Source of the DNA: Thermodesulfobacteriota bacterium
Lineage (GTDB): Bacteria; Desulfobacterota; DSM-4660; Desulfatiglandales; Desulfatiglandaceae
Assembly (NCBI GenBank): GCA_028278625.1
Contig: JANQDY010000250.1
Location: forward strand, 1 to 36,587
Reading direction: 5' to 3'
DNA: 36,587 nucleotides
This document shows positions 24,358 to 32,240 of this stretch, piece by piece; the stretch's first letter is position 1, and every line of letters starts with the position of its first letter. A program made the translations under genes and the position numbers. Under the pieces are notes generated by a model. The model worked only from the letters and a program-made list of their open reading frames with translations. It made no database searches and was not told the origin of the DNA.

Positions 24358-25134
24358 CTAGATCATGGTGTGGCCGCCATCCACGTTAACGGCGACCCCT
24401 GAAACATTGTCAGCCTTTAAAAGAAAGATGACGCACTGGGCGATATCTTCAGGCGTTTGGGGCCTTTTCAGGGCCACGTTGGCTTGGGCAAAACTGCTCA
24501 AAACCGCCTCCTGGTCCACGCCCATCACAGGGGATAGGGCCGGATTGAGATGGTCCTTCCACATGGACGTTTCGATAAACCCCGGGCAGACGGCGTTGAC
24601 GGTGATGTCGTGGCTTCCAAGCTCTAAGGCCAGTGCCTGGGTCAGACCGATCACGCCGAATTTTGACGCACTGTAGGCCGAAATGAGCGGTGCCGCCTTT
24701 TTACCCGCTACCGAAGAGATGTTTACGATGCGGCCGGCCCGGTTTTCGATCATATGGGAAACCACCGCCTTGCAGCAATGAAAAACGCCGCCCAGATTCA
24801 CGGAAATGATCTTCTCCCACTCATCTTGTGTTGTTTCAATAAACGGTATTGCTTTAATCACACCCGCGTTATTGACCAACGCATGGATGGTTCCCCACTG
24901 CTCGATGGCGGTCTGAGCCATCCGCTCCGCGTCAACGGGTGAGGTTACGTCCGCCATAGTGGTTAGAATCCTGTTGTGAGCCCCTTCCGTCTCTTTGACC
25001 CATTGATCCAGCAGCGATTTTTCAAGATCCGCTACTACGACATTCATCCCTTCCTGAAACATCTTGAGCGCAATGGCACGCCCGATTCCCCGAGCCGCAC
25101 CGGTGACGATACCGGTTTTCCCTTTCAAATCCAT
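24358..25134 (-). CDS. Short-chain dehydrogenase/reductase (SDR)
   Basis: Classical NAD(P)-dependent SDR (258 residues). The cofactor motif is TGAARGIG (about 11-18), followed by VNNAGV. The catalytic Ser lies in NISSVAGKKAAPLIS and the YxxxK pair in YSASKFG; the PG motif CPGFIETSMW and the C-terminal VNVDGGHTMI are standard. The acidic residue after the first beta-alpha unit (VVADLEKS) favours NAD(H). Shine-Dalgarno AAAGGAGG precedes the ATG. It sits between the MoaD-like gene and livK. It would oxidise or reduce a secondary alcohol or diol in the same pathway; a diacetyl/acetoin reductase-like role is possible but unproven. Confidence 0.88.
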   Translation of the reverse strand: MDLKGKTGIVTGAARGIGRAIALKMFQEGMNVVVADLEKSLLDQWVKETEGAHNRILTTMADVTSPVDAERMAQTAIEQWGTIHALVNNAGVIKAIPFIETTQDEWEKIISVNLGGVFHCCKAVVSHMIENRAGRIVNISSVAGKKAAPLISAYSASKFGVIGLTQALALELGSHDITVNAVCPGFIETSMWKDHLNPALSPVMGVDQEAVLSSFAQANVALKRPQTPEDIAQCVIFLLKADNVSGVAVNVDGGHTMI

Positions 25135-25150
25135 GGAAACCTCCTTTCAT

Positions 25151-25390
25151 CTATCCGCCAAAAACCGCCGGAACCACATAGATGCAGCTATCGCCAAAAA
25201 GCAGGGTGTCGGGTTTTAGAACCCTGCCGTTCAATACCGCCATCCACGGCTGGGATTTGGGCATTTCAAGATGATGCAAAAGGTCTTTAACAGAGGCGCC
25301 ATCCGGCATTTCTATGGAAAGTCCGCTTTCGGCATCATAATAGGGGAGCCGCTCTCCCAATTGGCCCATAAACCGAACCTGGATCCTCAT
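25151..25390 (-). CDS. MoaD/ThiS-family sulfur carrier protein
   Basis: A small beta-grasp protein (79 residues) ending in the GG tail (VVPAVFGG) that is adenylated and thiocarboxylated in this family. The N-terminus MRIQVRFMGQLGERLPY resembles MoaD, as does the segment ASVKDLLHHLEM followed by AVLNGRVLKPDTLLFGDSCIYVVP. MoaD proteins feed sulfur to molybdopterin; other members serve thiamin or tungsten-enzyme systems. No E1-like activating enzyme (MoeB/ThiF) or MoaE is nearby. It lies in the middle of the catabolic operon, 17 bp from the SDR, so it may serve a specific molybdenum or tungsten enzyme or another sulfur transfer. Confidence 0.82.
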   Translation of the reverse strand: MRIQVRFMGQLGERLPYYDAESGLSIEMPDGASVKDLLHHLEMPKSQPWMAVLNGRVLKPDTLLFGDSCIYVVPAVFGG

Positions 25391-25417
25391 TTAGTGATCT
25401 CATTTGACGCAAACAGT

Positions 25418-25735
25418 CTATCCCGCAACGGTGGCTTCTCTTTCATGCAGAAAACATTTAGTACACTTTTTTCGGATGACGACGCAATCAAGATTTTTTC
25501 CGTTTCCGGAATTTCTTTTCGAAAGATCAAAAGCCGCTTCCAAAGAACCGAGCTTCAACACAAGGGATTCAACGGGATTCGGGGCCTGGTATTCCACTTC
25601 GATACGGCCGTCACCGTAAAATATGGCCCGGTAGAACGGATGGCCCATGCGAGCACCGAAACCCATAAAGATCTCAATAAGAGACTTTTCAGTGTCTGAT
25701 CCATTGCAGGCGTTTTGCCGCTGTTCCATCATCAT
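25418..25735 (-). CDS. Hypothetical protein between lpdA and the sulfur carrier
   Basis: A 105-residue product of unknown family. It starts within two bases of the lpdA stop (three consecutive ATGs; the third has GGA before it) and ends 27 bp before the MoaD-like gene. Its position in a tight operon supports its reality. It is soluble, has no signal, and has a mixed alpha-beta pattern with GHPFYRAIFYGDGRIEVEYQ. A KKCTKC pair of cysteines near the C-terminus could bind metal or act in redox or sulfur chemistry. Adjacent to a sulfur carrier, a partner role is an inference. Confidence 0.6.
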   Translation of the reverse strand: MMMEQRQNACNGSDTEKSLIEIFMGFGARMGHPFYRAIFYGDGRIEVEYQAPNPVESLVLKLGSLEAAFDLSKRNSGNGKNLDCVVIRKKCTKCFLHEREATVAG

Positions 25736-25736
25736 C

Positions 25737-27134
25737 CTAATCCATCATCAGATGAATGGCCTCCCCGTCAGTGGCCAGTGCGGCCTCAAAAAAGGTCTCG
25801 GACAGGGTGGGATGGGCGAATACGGCCTGCTTTATGCCGTCCACGGTAATATTGTTTTCCATGGCAAGGGTTGCCAGAGAAATCAGTTCAGTGGCCTGGG
25901 GACCCATCATGTGAACGCCCAATACCCTTCTGCTGCGGGCATCGGATACCATCAGCGCCAGTCCCTGATCGACCCCCATTGTACCGGCACGGCCGTTTCC
26001 CACGTAATGAAACTCTCCCACCTTTACGTCGTGTCCCTGCTCAAGGGCTTGGTCTTCGGTGAGTCCCACCGCCGCCACTTCGGGACTTCCCCATACACAG
26101 TGGGGCATGAATGGGGATGGTTTGGCGGCGCTGTTTCCCATGAGATGGTCTACGGCCGCTATTGCCTGGGAAATGGCCTTGTGGGCATAGTACGGGGGGC
26201 CTGCCGCATCACCGATCACATAGATCCCCTGGGCCGCCGTCTCCAAACCGGCGGAATGGGTTAATATGCCATCCCGGGGCGCCAAACCGGCTGCTTCCAG
26301 ATGAAGCCCCTCATATTGAGGACGTCGGTGCGCGGTGATCAAAAGCCTGTCCACGGCGATTTCCCGGGGTCCCTTTTTTCCCTCCAGAACAACGGTGATG
26401 CCCGAATTTCCGTGAGAACCGGCTGAGGCAAGGGAGGTCCCGGTCAGCACTTTGATCTTGCGGTCCAGCAGCGCCTTCTTGTACCGGTCGGAAAACTCGG
26501 GATCCAACCGGGGCAATACCCGCTTTTCCTTCTCTATGAGCAGCACGCTGGCCCCAAGGTTGCGGTAAATGTTGGCGAATTCAACCCCTCGGCTTCCCCC
26601 GCCCACGATGGCCATGCGGCGGGGAACCGGCTTGAGGGAAAGGGCGTCGTCCGTGGACCAAATGCCATTACCGTCGGGTACGGGTCCATCACCATAGTCT
26701 TCAAAGGCACCGGTGGCGATAATGACCTTGGATGAAGCGATTTTCGTCTCTTTGCCGTCCGTGTCCCGAACCATCAGTTCCTTGGGAGATTCAAAGGATG
26801 CATGCCCTTCCATGAAGGCCACGCCGTTCCCTTTCAAAATGCTCCTGACCCAGGTTCGGGACCCTTCCACGACGGCTTTTCTGCGCTCCACGATCCGGCT
26901 CACGCCGATCTTCATGTCCCCCTTAAGGAAGTGGCAGGTGCTGACTTTGGGAATCATCTCCGTGTCTTCAAGGAGCGCCTTCGTGGGGATGCAACCACGG
27001 TTGAGACAGGTCCCTCCCAGAGGGCCTTTTTCCACTAAAACGGTTTTGAGACCCTTTCGGGCCCCTCGAATGGCTGCCGTATATCCGCCCGGTCCGCCAC
27101 CCACCACCAACAGCTCGCAAGACCTTTTGTTCAT
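25737..27134 (-). CDS. lpdA: Dihydrolipoamide dehydrogenase (E3)
   Basis: FAD-dependent E3 that reoxidises the lipoyl groups of the E2 protein and passes electrons to NAD+. At 465 residues it has normal length. FAD motif: VVGGGPGGYTAAIRGARKG (about 10-28). Redox-active disulfide: GGTCLNRGCIPTKALL (Cys at about 44 and 49). NAD motif: MAIVGGGSRGVEFANIYRNLG. Second FAD site: GIYVIGDAAGPPYYAHKA. Dimer-interface catalytic pair: HAHPTLSE-type AVFAHPTLSETFFEAA. Its Shine-Dalgarno (AGGAG) is supplied by a copy of the dispersed ATTCAGGAGTCAG repeat. It has no N-terminal lipoyl domain. It follows the E2 gene at 27175. Confidence 0.93.
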   Translation of the reverse strand: MNKRSCELLVVGGGPGGYTAAIRGARKGLKTVLVEKGPLGGTCLNRGCIPTKALLEDTEMIPKVSTCHFLKGDMKIGVSRIVERRKAVVEGSRTWVRSILKGNGVAFMEGHASFESPKELMVRDTDGKETKIASSKVIIATGAFEDYGDGPVPDGNGIWSTDDALSLKPVPRRMAIVGGGSRGVEFANIYRNLGASVLLIEKEKRVLPRLDPEFSDRYKKALLDRKIKVLTGTSLASAGSHGNSGITVVLEGKKGPREIAVDRLLITAHRRPQYEGLHLEAAGLAPRDGILTHSAGLETAAQGIYVIGDAAGPPYYAHKAISQAIAAVDHLMGNSAAKPSPFMPHCVWGSPEVAAVGLTEDQALEQGHDVKVGEFHYVGNGRAGTMGVDQGLALMVSDARSRRVLGVHMMGPQATELISLATLAMENNITVDGIKQAVFAHPTLSETFFEAALATDGEAIHLMMD

Positions 27135-27138
27135 GTGC

Positions 27139-27150
27139 GCTGACTCCTGA
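27139..27150. repeat. Fragment of GAATTCAGGAGTCAG repeat serving as lpdA RBS
   Basis: The minus strand reads ATTCAGGAGTCA directly upstream of the lpdA ATG. This matches the repeat core at 19514-19600 and 15760-15790. Its AGGAG lies about 9 bp from the start codon. Confidence 0.5.
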
Positions 27151-27174
27151 ATGTGCGATTATGCTTTATAACCA

Positions 27175-28266
27175 TCATTTGAGGATTCTACGGAATTCCT
27201 TTGGATTCTCAATGATCTCCTTCAACCGACCCAGAAACCCGGCTGCCGGAACGCCGTCGATCACACGGTGATCGTGGGTCAGGCACAGATGCGTCATGGT
27301 TCTGATGGCCAGTTTGTTCTGGTATACGGCAGGCTTGGGGCCGATCCTCCCGATGCCTAAAATGGCATTCTCCGGCGGGTTGATGATGGGCGTCATGAAA
27401 TCCACCGCCACATTCCCCCCGCTGCTCAGGGTAAAGGTGCCGCCCTGATAGTGCTTGGGTTCAAGGGCGTTTTCCCGGGCTTTTCGCGCCAGTTTCCTGA
27501 TTTCCCGGCTGACCGCCACAAGGCTTTTTTTGTCAGCGTTTCTGACCACGGGGACCACAAGCCCCCCTTCCAGGGCAACGGCCACTCCAAGGTGGTATTC
27601 CCCCCAGCAAATGATCTCATCCCCCAGGATGGTGGAGTTGATGATGGGAAATTCCTTGAGGGCCGAGGCCAGGATTTTAACCAGCATGTCAACGAAGGTG
27701 ATGCGCTGGTCGGGCCGGTCCAGGAGAAGTTCACTTCGGAAACTTGCCAGTTCCGTCATATCGGTTTCGCAGACCACCGTCAACTGGGCGCCCGTGTGGA
27801 GGCTGTGCATGAGATTATCGGCAATGGTTCGCCGCATACCCACAAAAGGAATTCGTTCTGTCACAACCCGGTCTCCCAGATCGATGGCCGGCTCGGGTTG
27901 GGCCGGAACCTCCTCATCTTCTAGGGAGAGATGAACGCCCCAACCCTCTTCATCTTCATCTTCAAAGAAGATGTCCGAAGACGCGTCCGGGCCAGGCTTA
28001 ATCCCCTTTTTGTACGCCTCAAATTCCTCCCGGCTTTCAGCAATGACGCCCAGTGCCTCACCGATCTCTACCTTCTCTTTCACCTTTCGCAAAGAGAACA
28101 GTAGCCCGGAAGCGGGCGCCTCTATTTCGTTGGTGACCTTGGCCGTTTCGATGGTGACAACGACTTCCCCCTTATCCGTCATTTCCCCGTCTTTTTTATG
28201 CCACTCTACCAAGGTGACATCCGATTGGGTCATGCCGAGTTTGGGGACCAGAATAGACGTAATCAT
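27175..28266 (-). CDS. Dihydrolipoamide acyltransferase (E2), lacking a clear subunit-binding domain
   Basis: Core acyltransferase of the 2-oxo acid/acetoin dehydrogenase complex (363 residues). Lipoyl domain: about 1-76, with the lipoylated Lys in VVTIETAKVTNEIEAP. Catalytic domain: about 139-363, beginning ERIPFVGMRRTIADNLMHS, with the active-site motif LTHDHRVIDGVPAAGFL. The region between (about 88-138) is an acidic linker (FFEDEDEEGWGVHLSLEDEE). I see none of the usual peripheral subunit-binding domain there (no SPxxRxxA...GTGPxGRI pattern). E1 and E3 must then dock differently. The gene follows the zinc alcohol dehydrogenase and precedes lpdA. Confidence 0.9.
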   Translation of the reverse strand: MITSILVPKLGMTQSDVTLVEWHKKDGEMTDKGEVVVTIETAKVTNEIEAPASGLLFSLRKVKEKVEIGEALGVIAESREEFEAYKKGIKPGPDASSDIFFEDEDEEGWGVHLSLEDEEVPAQPEPAIDLGDRVVTERIPFVGMRRTIADNLMHSLHTGAQLTVVCETDMTELASFRSELLLDRPDQRITFVDMLVKILASALKEFPIINSTILGDEIICWGEYHLGVAVALEGGLVVPVVRNADKKSLVAVSREIRKLARKARENALEPKHYQGGTFTLSSGGNVAVDFMTPIINPPENAILGIGRIGPKPAVYQNKLAIRTMTHLCLTHDHRVIDGVPAAGFLGRLKEIIENPKEFRRILK

Positions 28267-28285
28267 ATACCAAAACTCCGTTACC

Positions 28286-29323
28286 TTATGGGTTTACCAG
28301 GATCTTTACCAGATCCCGGTTTGTAAGAAGACGCTGAAATCCCTTTTCAACCAGTCCATCCAGGGAAATTGTGTCGGATATGAGGACTTGGGTGTTGATC
28401 TTCTTTTTGTGCAGAAAATCGATAACCAGATCGAACTCGTCATAATAGCCCAACACACCCTTCATTTCCACTTCCCAAATGACAAGGAAGAAAGGGTTAA
28501 TTTCAACCGCTTTGTCATTAATGCCCACCAGCATTACCTGGCCGCCGCTCTTTACAAGGCTTCCGCAGGATTGAAACGTACTGGGCACCCCCGCGCACTC
28601 GAAAACCACGTCTGCCCCGATGCCGCCCGTCATCTCAAGAATCGTTTCTCTCAACGTTTCCCCCTCGTCCATGGGATTTATTGCGATATCGGCGCCCGCT
28701 TCCATGGCGAGGGCTCTTTTCTTTTCAGATATTTCGAGTACAATGATCTTTTTGGCGCCCCCCAGTTTCACAAACTGAAGGACACCTAAGCCGATCATTC
28801 CGGCGCCCAGGATAACCACGTTGTCGCCGACCCCCATTTTGGACATGCGCACCGCATGAAGACTGGTTGCCAGCGGCTCAACCAGGGCCCCCTCTTCAAA
28901 GGAAACATTCTCCGGAAGTCTGAACAACATATTCTTGGGGTATTTCACCTGGAGGTATTGAGCGAAGGCCCCATCATGTTCGGGGCTGATGCCGAACGCC
29001 TTTCCCAAAGCATCCGGGCATAGGGAGTACTGGCCTTTTTTGCACCAATAGCATTCTCCGCACTGGGCGATGGGCTTTGCTATCACGCGATCGCCAACTT
29101 CGAATTCCTGGATATTGGCTCCCACTTCGCTGATGACGCCGGCACACTCATGGCCCATCACCGTTCCCAAAGGAACCATAATGCCATGAAGGTATCCGTG
29201 CACGTCGGAGCCGCATATGCCGCAGCTTTTGACCTCAAGGAGAACTTCATCGGCTCCAATTTTCGGCGTTGGTTTTTCCCGGAATTCGATTTTTTCAAGA
29301 TCTGTAAAAACCGGTACCTTCAT
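28286..29323 (-). CDS. Zinc-dependent medium-chain alcohol dehydrogenase (butanediol/threonine DH type)
   Basis: An MDR-family NAD-dependent dehydrogenase (345 residues). Catalytic zinc ligands: Cys in SCGICGSDVHGY, His-Glu in MGHECAGV. Structural zinc site: four Cys in CGECYWCKKGQYSLC. Rossmann motif: VVILGAGMIGLGVLQFV, then an acidic residue (VLEIS) favouring NAD. The sequence type matches sorbitol, threonine and (R,R)-2,3-butanediol dehydrogenases. In this operon oxidation of a diol to the ketone handled by E1 is the simplest role; the true substrate is unknown. GGGGGACAGGAT precedes the ATG. Confidence 0.9.
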   Translation of the reverse strand: MKVPVFTDLEKIEFREKPTPKIGADEVLLEVKSCGICGSDVHGYLHGIMVPLGTVMGHECAGVISEVGANIQEFEVGDRVIAKPIAQCGECYWCKKGQYSLCPDALGKAFGISPEHDGAFAQYLQVKYPKNMLFRLPENVSFEEGALVEPLATSLHAVRMSKMGVGDNVVILGAGMIGLGVLQFVKLGGAKKIIVLEISEKKRALAMEAGADIAINPMDEGETLRETILEMTGGIGADVVFECAGVPSTFQSCGSLVKSGGQVMLVGINDKAVEINPFFLVIWEVEMKGVLGYYDEFDLVIDFLHKKKINTQVLISDTISLDGLVEKGFQRLLTNRDLVKILVNP

Positions 29324-29340
29324 ATCCTGTCCCCCCGTTT

Positions 29341-30162
29341 CTAATTGAAGGTTGATCCCCCATCCACGTTGATGGACTGCCCGGTGATTTCCTTTGCTTC
29401 CTCTGATGCCAGAAACACCACCGCATTCCCGATGTCTTCAGCCGTCTGAGCCCGTTTCATGGGGATCATGTTCTGGACCACCGCTTGAAAGACCTCATCC
29501 GGGCTCATGCCGTTAAACGGCGGATACGATTTGGCCAGCACCTTGGCACCGGTGTCCCACATGGGGGTTCGAATGACGCCCGGGCAGATGCTGTTCACGG
29601 TGACGCCGTAAGGGGCCAGTTGAAGGGCTACGGCCTGGGAAAAAACGATCACCCCTGCCTTGCTGGCGGAATAATGGGCAATCCAGTCGATCCCCTTGCG
29701 GCCTGCAATGGAAGAGAGGTTAATGATTCTTCCCTTTTTCTGTTCCTTAAAATGTGGGGCCGCGGCGCGATTACACAGGAAGACCCCTTTGAGATTCACG
29801 TCAATGGTGAGATCCCACTCTTCCTCGGAAATATTCTCCAGCACGGGCATGGGTGCCTCGGCTTCGTTCCAATAGGAAAAACCGCCCACACCGGCCCCGC
29901 AAACGAGGATATCGAGCCGTCCCAATTTATCGAGGGTCTCATTTAGCAGTGTTTCGCATTGGTCGGTCATGCGCACGTCGGTCTTAAATGCCAATGATTC
30001 CCGCCCCATTTCTTTAACCTTTTGGGCCACCGTTTCAGCCAACTTGAGATCCACGTCGCTCACGGCCACATTAGCGCCTTCCCGTGCGAGGCACAGACAG
30101 ATTCCTTCACCCAGGCCGCCGCCGCCACCTGTCACGATGGCCACTTGATCCTTTAACCGCAT
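29341..30162 (-). CDS. Short-chain dehydrogenase/reductase (SDR), second in operon
   Basis: NAD(P)-dependent SDR, 273 residues from ATG 30162. That start is chosen because GAGGAGGGC precedes it and the protein begins MRLKDQVAIVTGGGGGLGEGI. The cofactor motif TGGGGGLG is followed by Asp in VAVSDVDLKL (NAD preference). The usual NNAG is replaced by CGAGVGG. Catalytic residues: Ser in NLSSIAGRKGI and YSASKAG. C-terminal INVDGGSTFN is standard. A short insertion with YWNEAEAPMPVLENISEEE follows the CGAG motif. It lies between E1 beta and the zinc dehydrogenase, with about 100 bp separating it from the former. Confidence 0.88.
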   Translation of the reverse strand: MRLKDQVAIVTGGGGGLGEGICLCLAREGANVAVSDVDLKLAETVAQKVKEMGRESLAFKTDVRMTDQCETLLNETLDKLGRLDILVCGAGVGGFSYWNEAEAPMPVLENISEEEWDLTIDVNLKGVFLCNRAAAPHFKEQKKGRIINLSSIAGRKGIDWIAHYSASKAGVIVFSQAVALQLAPYGVTVNSICPGVIRTPMWDTGAKVLAKSYPPFNGMSPDEVFQAVVQNMIPMKRAQTAEDIGNAVVFLASEEAKEITGQSINVDGGSTFN

Positions 30163-30265
30163 TTTGCCCTCCTCATCCATCCCGGATTAAGAAAAATGGT
30201 ATAGGTTGTGCCGGGGCACCGGAATATTTCACGCTTCGGGTGCGCCCGGCATGGTTGGTGTTGGT

Positions 30266-31240
30266 CTAAAGCGTGCGCTTAACCGCCCGCACAATCGTGT
30301 CTTTGTTGGGCAGATAAAAGTCTTCCAGAACGGGGCTTCCCGGAATGGGCACCATGGGCGCCGCTACCCGCTGGACCGGCGCCTTCAGAAAGGAGAAATA
30401 ATCTCCGCAGGCCAGGGCCGCCAGTTCAGAGCCCAAGCCGCCCCTGACTCTCCCTTCTTCCACGGTAATGAGACGTCCCGTCTTTTCCACCGATTCGAAG
30501 ATGGTATCCTTGTCCAGGGGCACAATGGTCCTCGGATCGATCACTTCAATGTCGATCTCTTCCTTGGCCAGCTCTTCCGCGGCATTTAATGCCTCGTACA
30601 TCATGAATCCGAAAGCCACCACAGTGGCATCCTCGCCCGGTTTTCTCACTACGGCCTCGCCAAAAGGTATGGTGTATTCCTCTTCCGGCACTTCCCCTTC
30701 AACGCCGCCGAACATGAGCTTCTTGGATTCAAAGACCACCACCGGATCATTGCTTCTTATGGCGCTTTTGAGCAGGCCCTTGGCATCATAGGGGGTTGCC
30801 GGTTCCACCAGAATCAGCCCCGGTGCCTGGATGAGCTGGGATTGGAGGCACTGGGAATGTCCGTAAGCCATGCGAAACCCGGCGCCTACCGCCGTTCTGA
30901 TGGTCATGGGGACCGGGTATTGATTCCCGGTGGCATAACGCCACTGACCCATCTGGTTGCAGATCTGGTCCATGGCCAGCATGGCAAAATCACAGAACAT
31001 GAGTTCAAGCACCGGACGCTGCCCGTTCATGGCCGCTCCCATGGCCACACCGGTGATGGCGTTTTCGGCAATGGGCGTATTTAAGACCCTCTCCTCACCG
31101 AATTCCTTGACCAGGCCGGCGGTCTGTCCAAAGGCACCGATACGAACGTCCTCGCCCAGGACGAAAACAGCCGGATCCCGCCGCATCTCTTCTGCCATGG
31201 CCTCATTCAACGCCTGCAGGAAACTGATATTTCTGGCCAT
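30266..31240 (-). CDS. TPP-dependent dehydrogenase E1 component, beta subunit (second set)
   Basis: E1 beta subunit of 324 residues, coupled to the alpha subunit by a TAATG overlap (1 bp). Marks: GEDVRIGAFGQTAGLVKEFG, TPIAENAITGVAMGAAM, LELMFCDFAMLAMDQICNQM and the C-terminal domain VIDPRTIVPLDKDTI ... GRLITVEEGRVRGGLGSELA. It is clearly paralogous to the beta subunit at 13772-14749. Together with E2 and E3 in the same array it forms a complete complex. Pyruvate, acetoin or another ketol are all possible substrates. Confidence 0.9.
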   Translation of the reverse strand: MARNISFLQALNEAMAEEMRRDPAVFVLGEDVRIGAFGQTAGLVKEFGEERVLNTPIAENAITGVAMGAAMNGQRPVLELMFCDFAMLAMDQICNQMGQWRYATGNQYPVPMTIRTAVGAGFRMAYGHSQCLQSQLIQAPGLILVEPATPYDAKGLLKSAIRSNDPVVVFESKKLMFGGVEGEVPEEEYTIPFGEAVVRKPGEDATVVAFGFMMYEALNAAEELAKEEIDIEVIDPRTIVPLDKDTIFESVEKTGRLITVEEGRVRGGLGSELAALACGDYFSFLKAPVQRVAAPMVPIPGSPVLEDFYLPNKDTIVRAVKRTL

Positions 31241-32211
31241 TACATCACCCCCTTTTGCTCGTATATATCTTCGAATAGATCTTCCACTGTGGGATCGGGT
31301 GCCTGAAAGGCCGCCTCAACGGCATCATCCACTTCCTGGGAAAGTTCCTTGCGAAGGGCTTCATCTTCTTCAGCCGACAAGACACCCCGGTCAAAGAGTT
31401 TCTTCTGGCACAGGTCGATGGGATCCCGTTTGCCCCATTCTTCCAGGTCCTCGGGCTTCACGTAGCCGCCGGGGTCGCCTGAGAAATGGAGCGCCATCCG
31501 GAAGGTCTTATATTCCACCAGGTACGGGCCGTTGCCGCCTCGGGCATGTTCCACCGCTTTTTGGGTGGCCGCGTAAGTGGTTTCAATATCCTGACCGTCC
31601 ACGATATCGTAAGGGATTCCGTAGCCTGCGGCCCTCGGGGCAGCATCTTCAGTGGGATAGTGCTCGCTCATGTAAGACAATTCGCAGAACTGGTTCGTAC
31701 AGACCGCAAAGACCACCGGAAGGTTCCAGAGCGCCGCCATGTTCATTGAAGGTCCCGCGTCTCCTTGATTGAAGGTCCCTTCACCAACGAAATAAAGGGT
31801 CACCTGATCGGTTTTCTGCATTTTGGAGGCCAGGGCTGTTCCCACGGCGTAAGAAAAATCAGAGCCCAGGCTTGATACGAGACCTGGAATATTGACACGG
31901 CTGTCGCACAGATGCAATGTTCCCTTTCCTTTGCAAAGACCGGTCTTTTTTCCCATGTATTCCGTCCAGATATCCTCGGCGGTCATGCCTTTTCCGATGT
32001 ACTCCCCCACGCCCCTGTGGGTTCCGAACAGAATATCTTCCTGCCTGAGAGGACCGGTTATTCCCACGGCCACTGCCTCCTGACCGGTTCCGAAATGGGA
32101 CATCAATTGGATTCTTCCTTCCTTCAGGAGGACATCATGTTTGTCCTCCATGGAACGTACCAACAGCATCTTGCGATACAATTCCAAAAGCGTTTCGTTT
32201 CCCAATGACAT
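31240..32211 (-). CDS. TPP-dependent dehydrogenase E1 component, alpha subunit (divergent)
   Basis: E1 alpha subunit (323 residues from ATG 32211, preceded by GGAGGGG). The fold and many motifs match: THRGVGEYIGKGM, KTGLCKGKGTLHL and a TPP region YFVGEGTFNQGDAGPSMNMAALWNLPVVF. Key positions differ from the canonical alpha subunit at 12740. GDG is GEG, NENN is CTNQ (AVCTNQFCELS), and the RGH loop is MALHFSGDP. The metal and cofactor pocket and the phosphorylation-loop region are thus altered, suggesting a different substrate. It is the second gene of the operon, just after the VOC gene, and overlaps E1 beta by 1 bp. Confidence 0.87.
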   Translation of the reverse strand: MSLGNETLLELYRKMLLVRSMEDKHDVLLKEGRIQLMSHFGTGQEAVAVGITGPLRQEDILFGTHRGVGEYIGKGMTAEDIWTEYMGKKTGLCKGKGTLHLCDSRVNIPGLVSSLGSDFSYAVGTALASKMQKTDQVTLYFVGEGTFNQGDAGPSMNMAALWNLPVVFAVCTNQFCELSYMSEHYPTEDAAPRAAGYGIPYDIVDGQDIETTYAATQKAVEHARGGNGPYLVEYKTFRMALHFSGDPGGYVKPEDLEEWGKRDPIDLCQKKLFDRGVLSAEEDEALRKELSQEVDDAVEAAFQAPDPTVEDLFEDIYEQKGVM

Positions 32212-32240
32212 AGTAAACCCCTCCTTCCTGAGCAAAGCTC

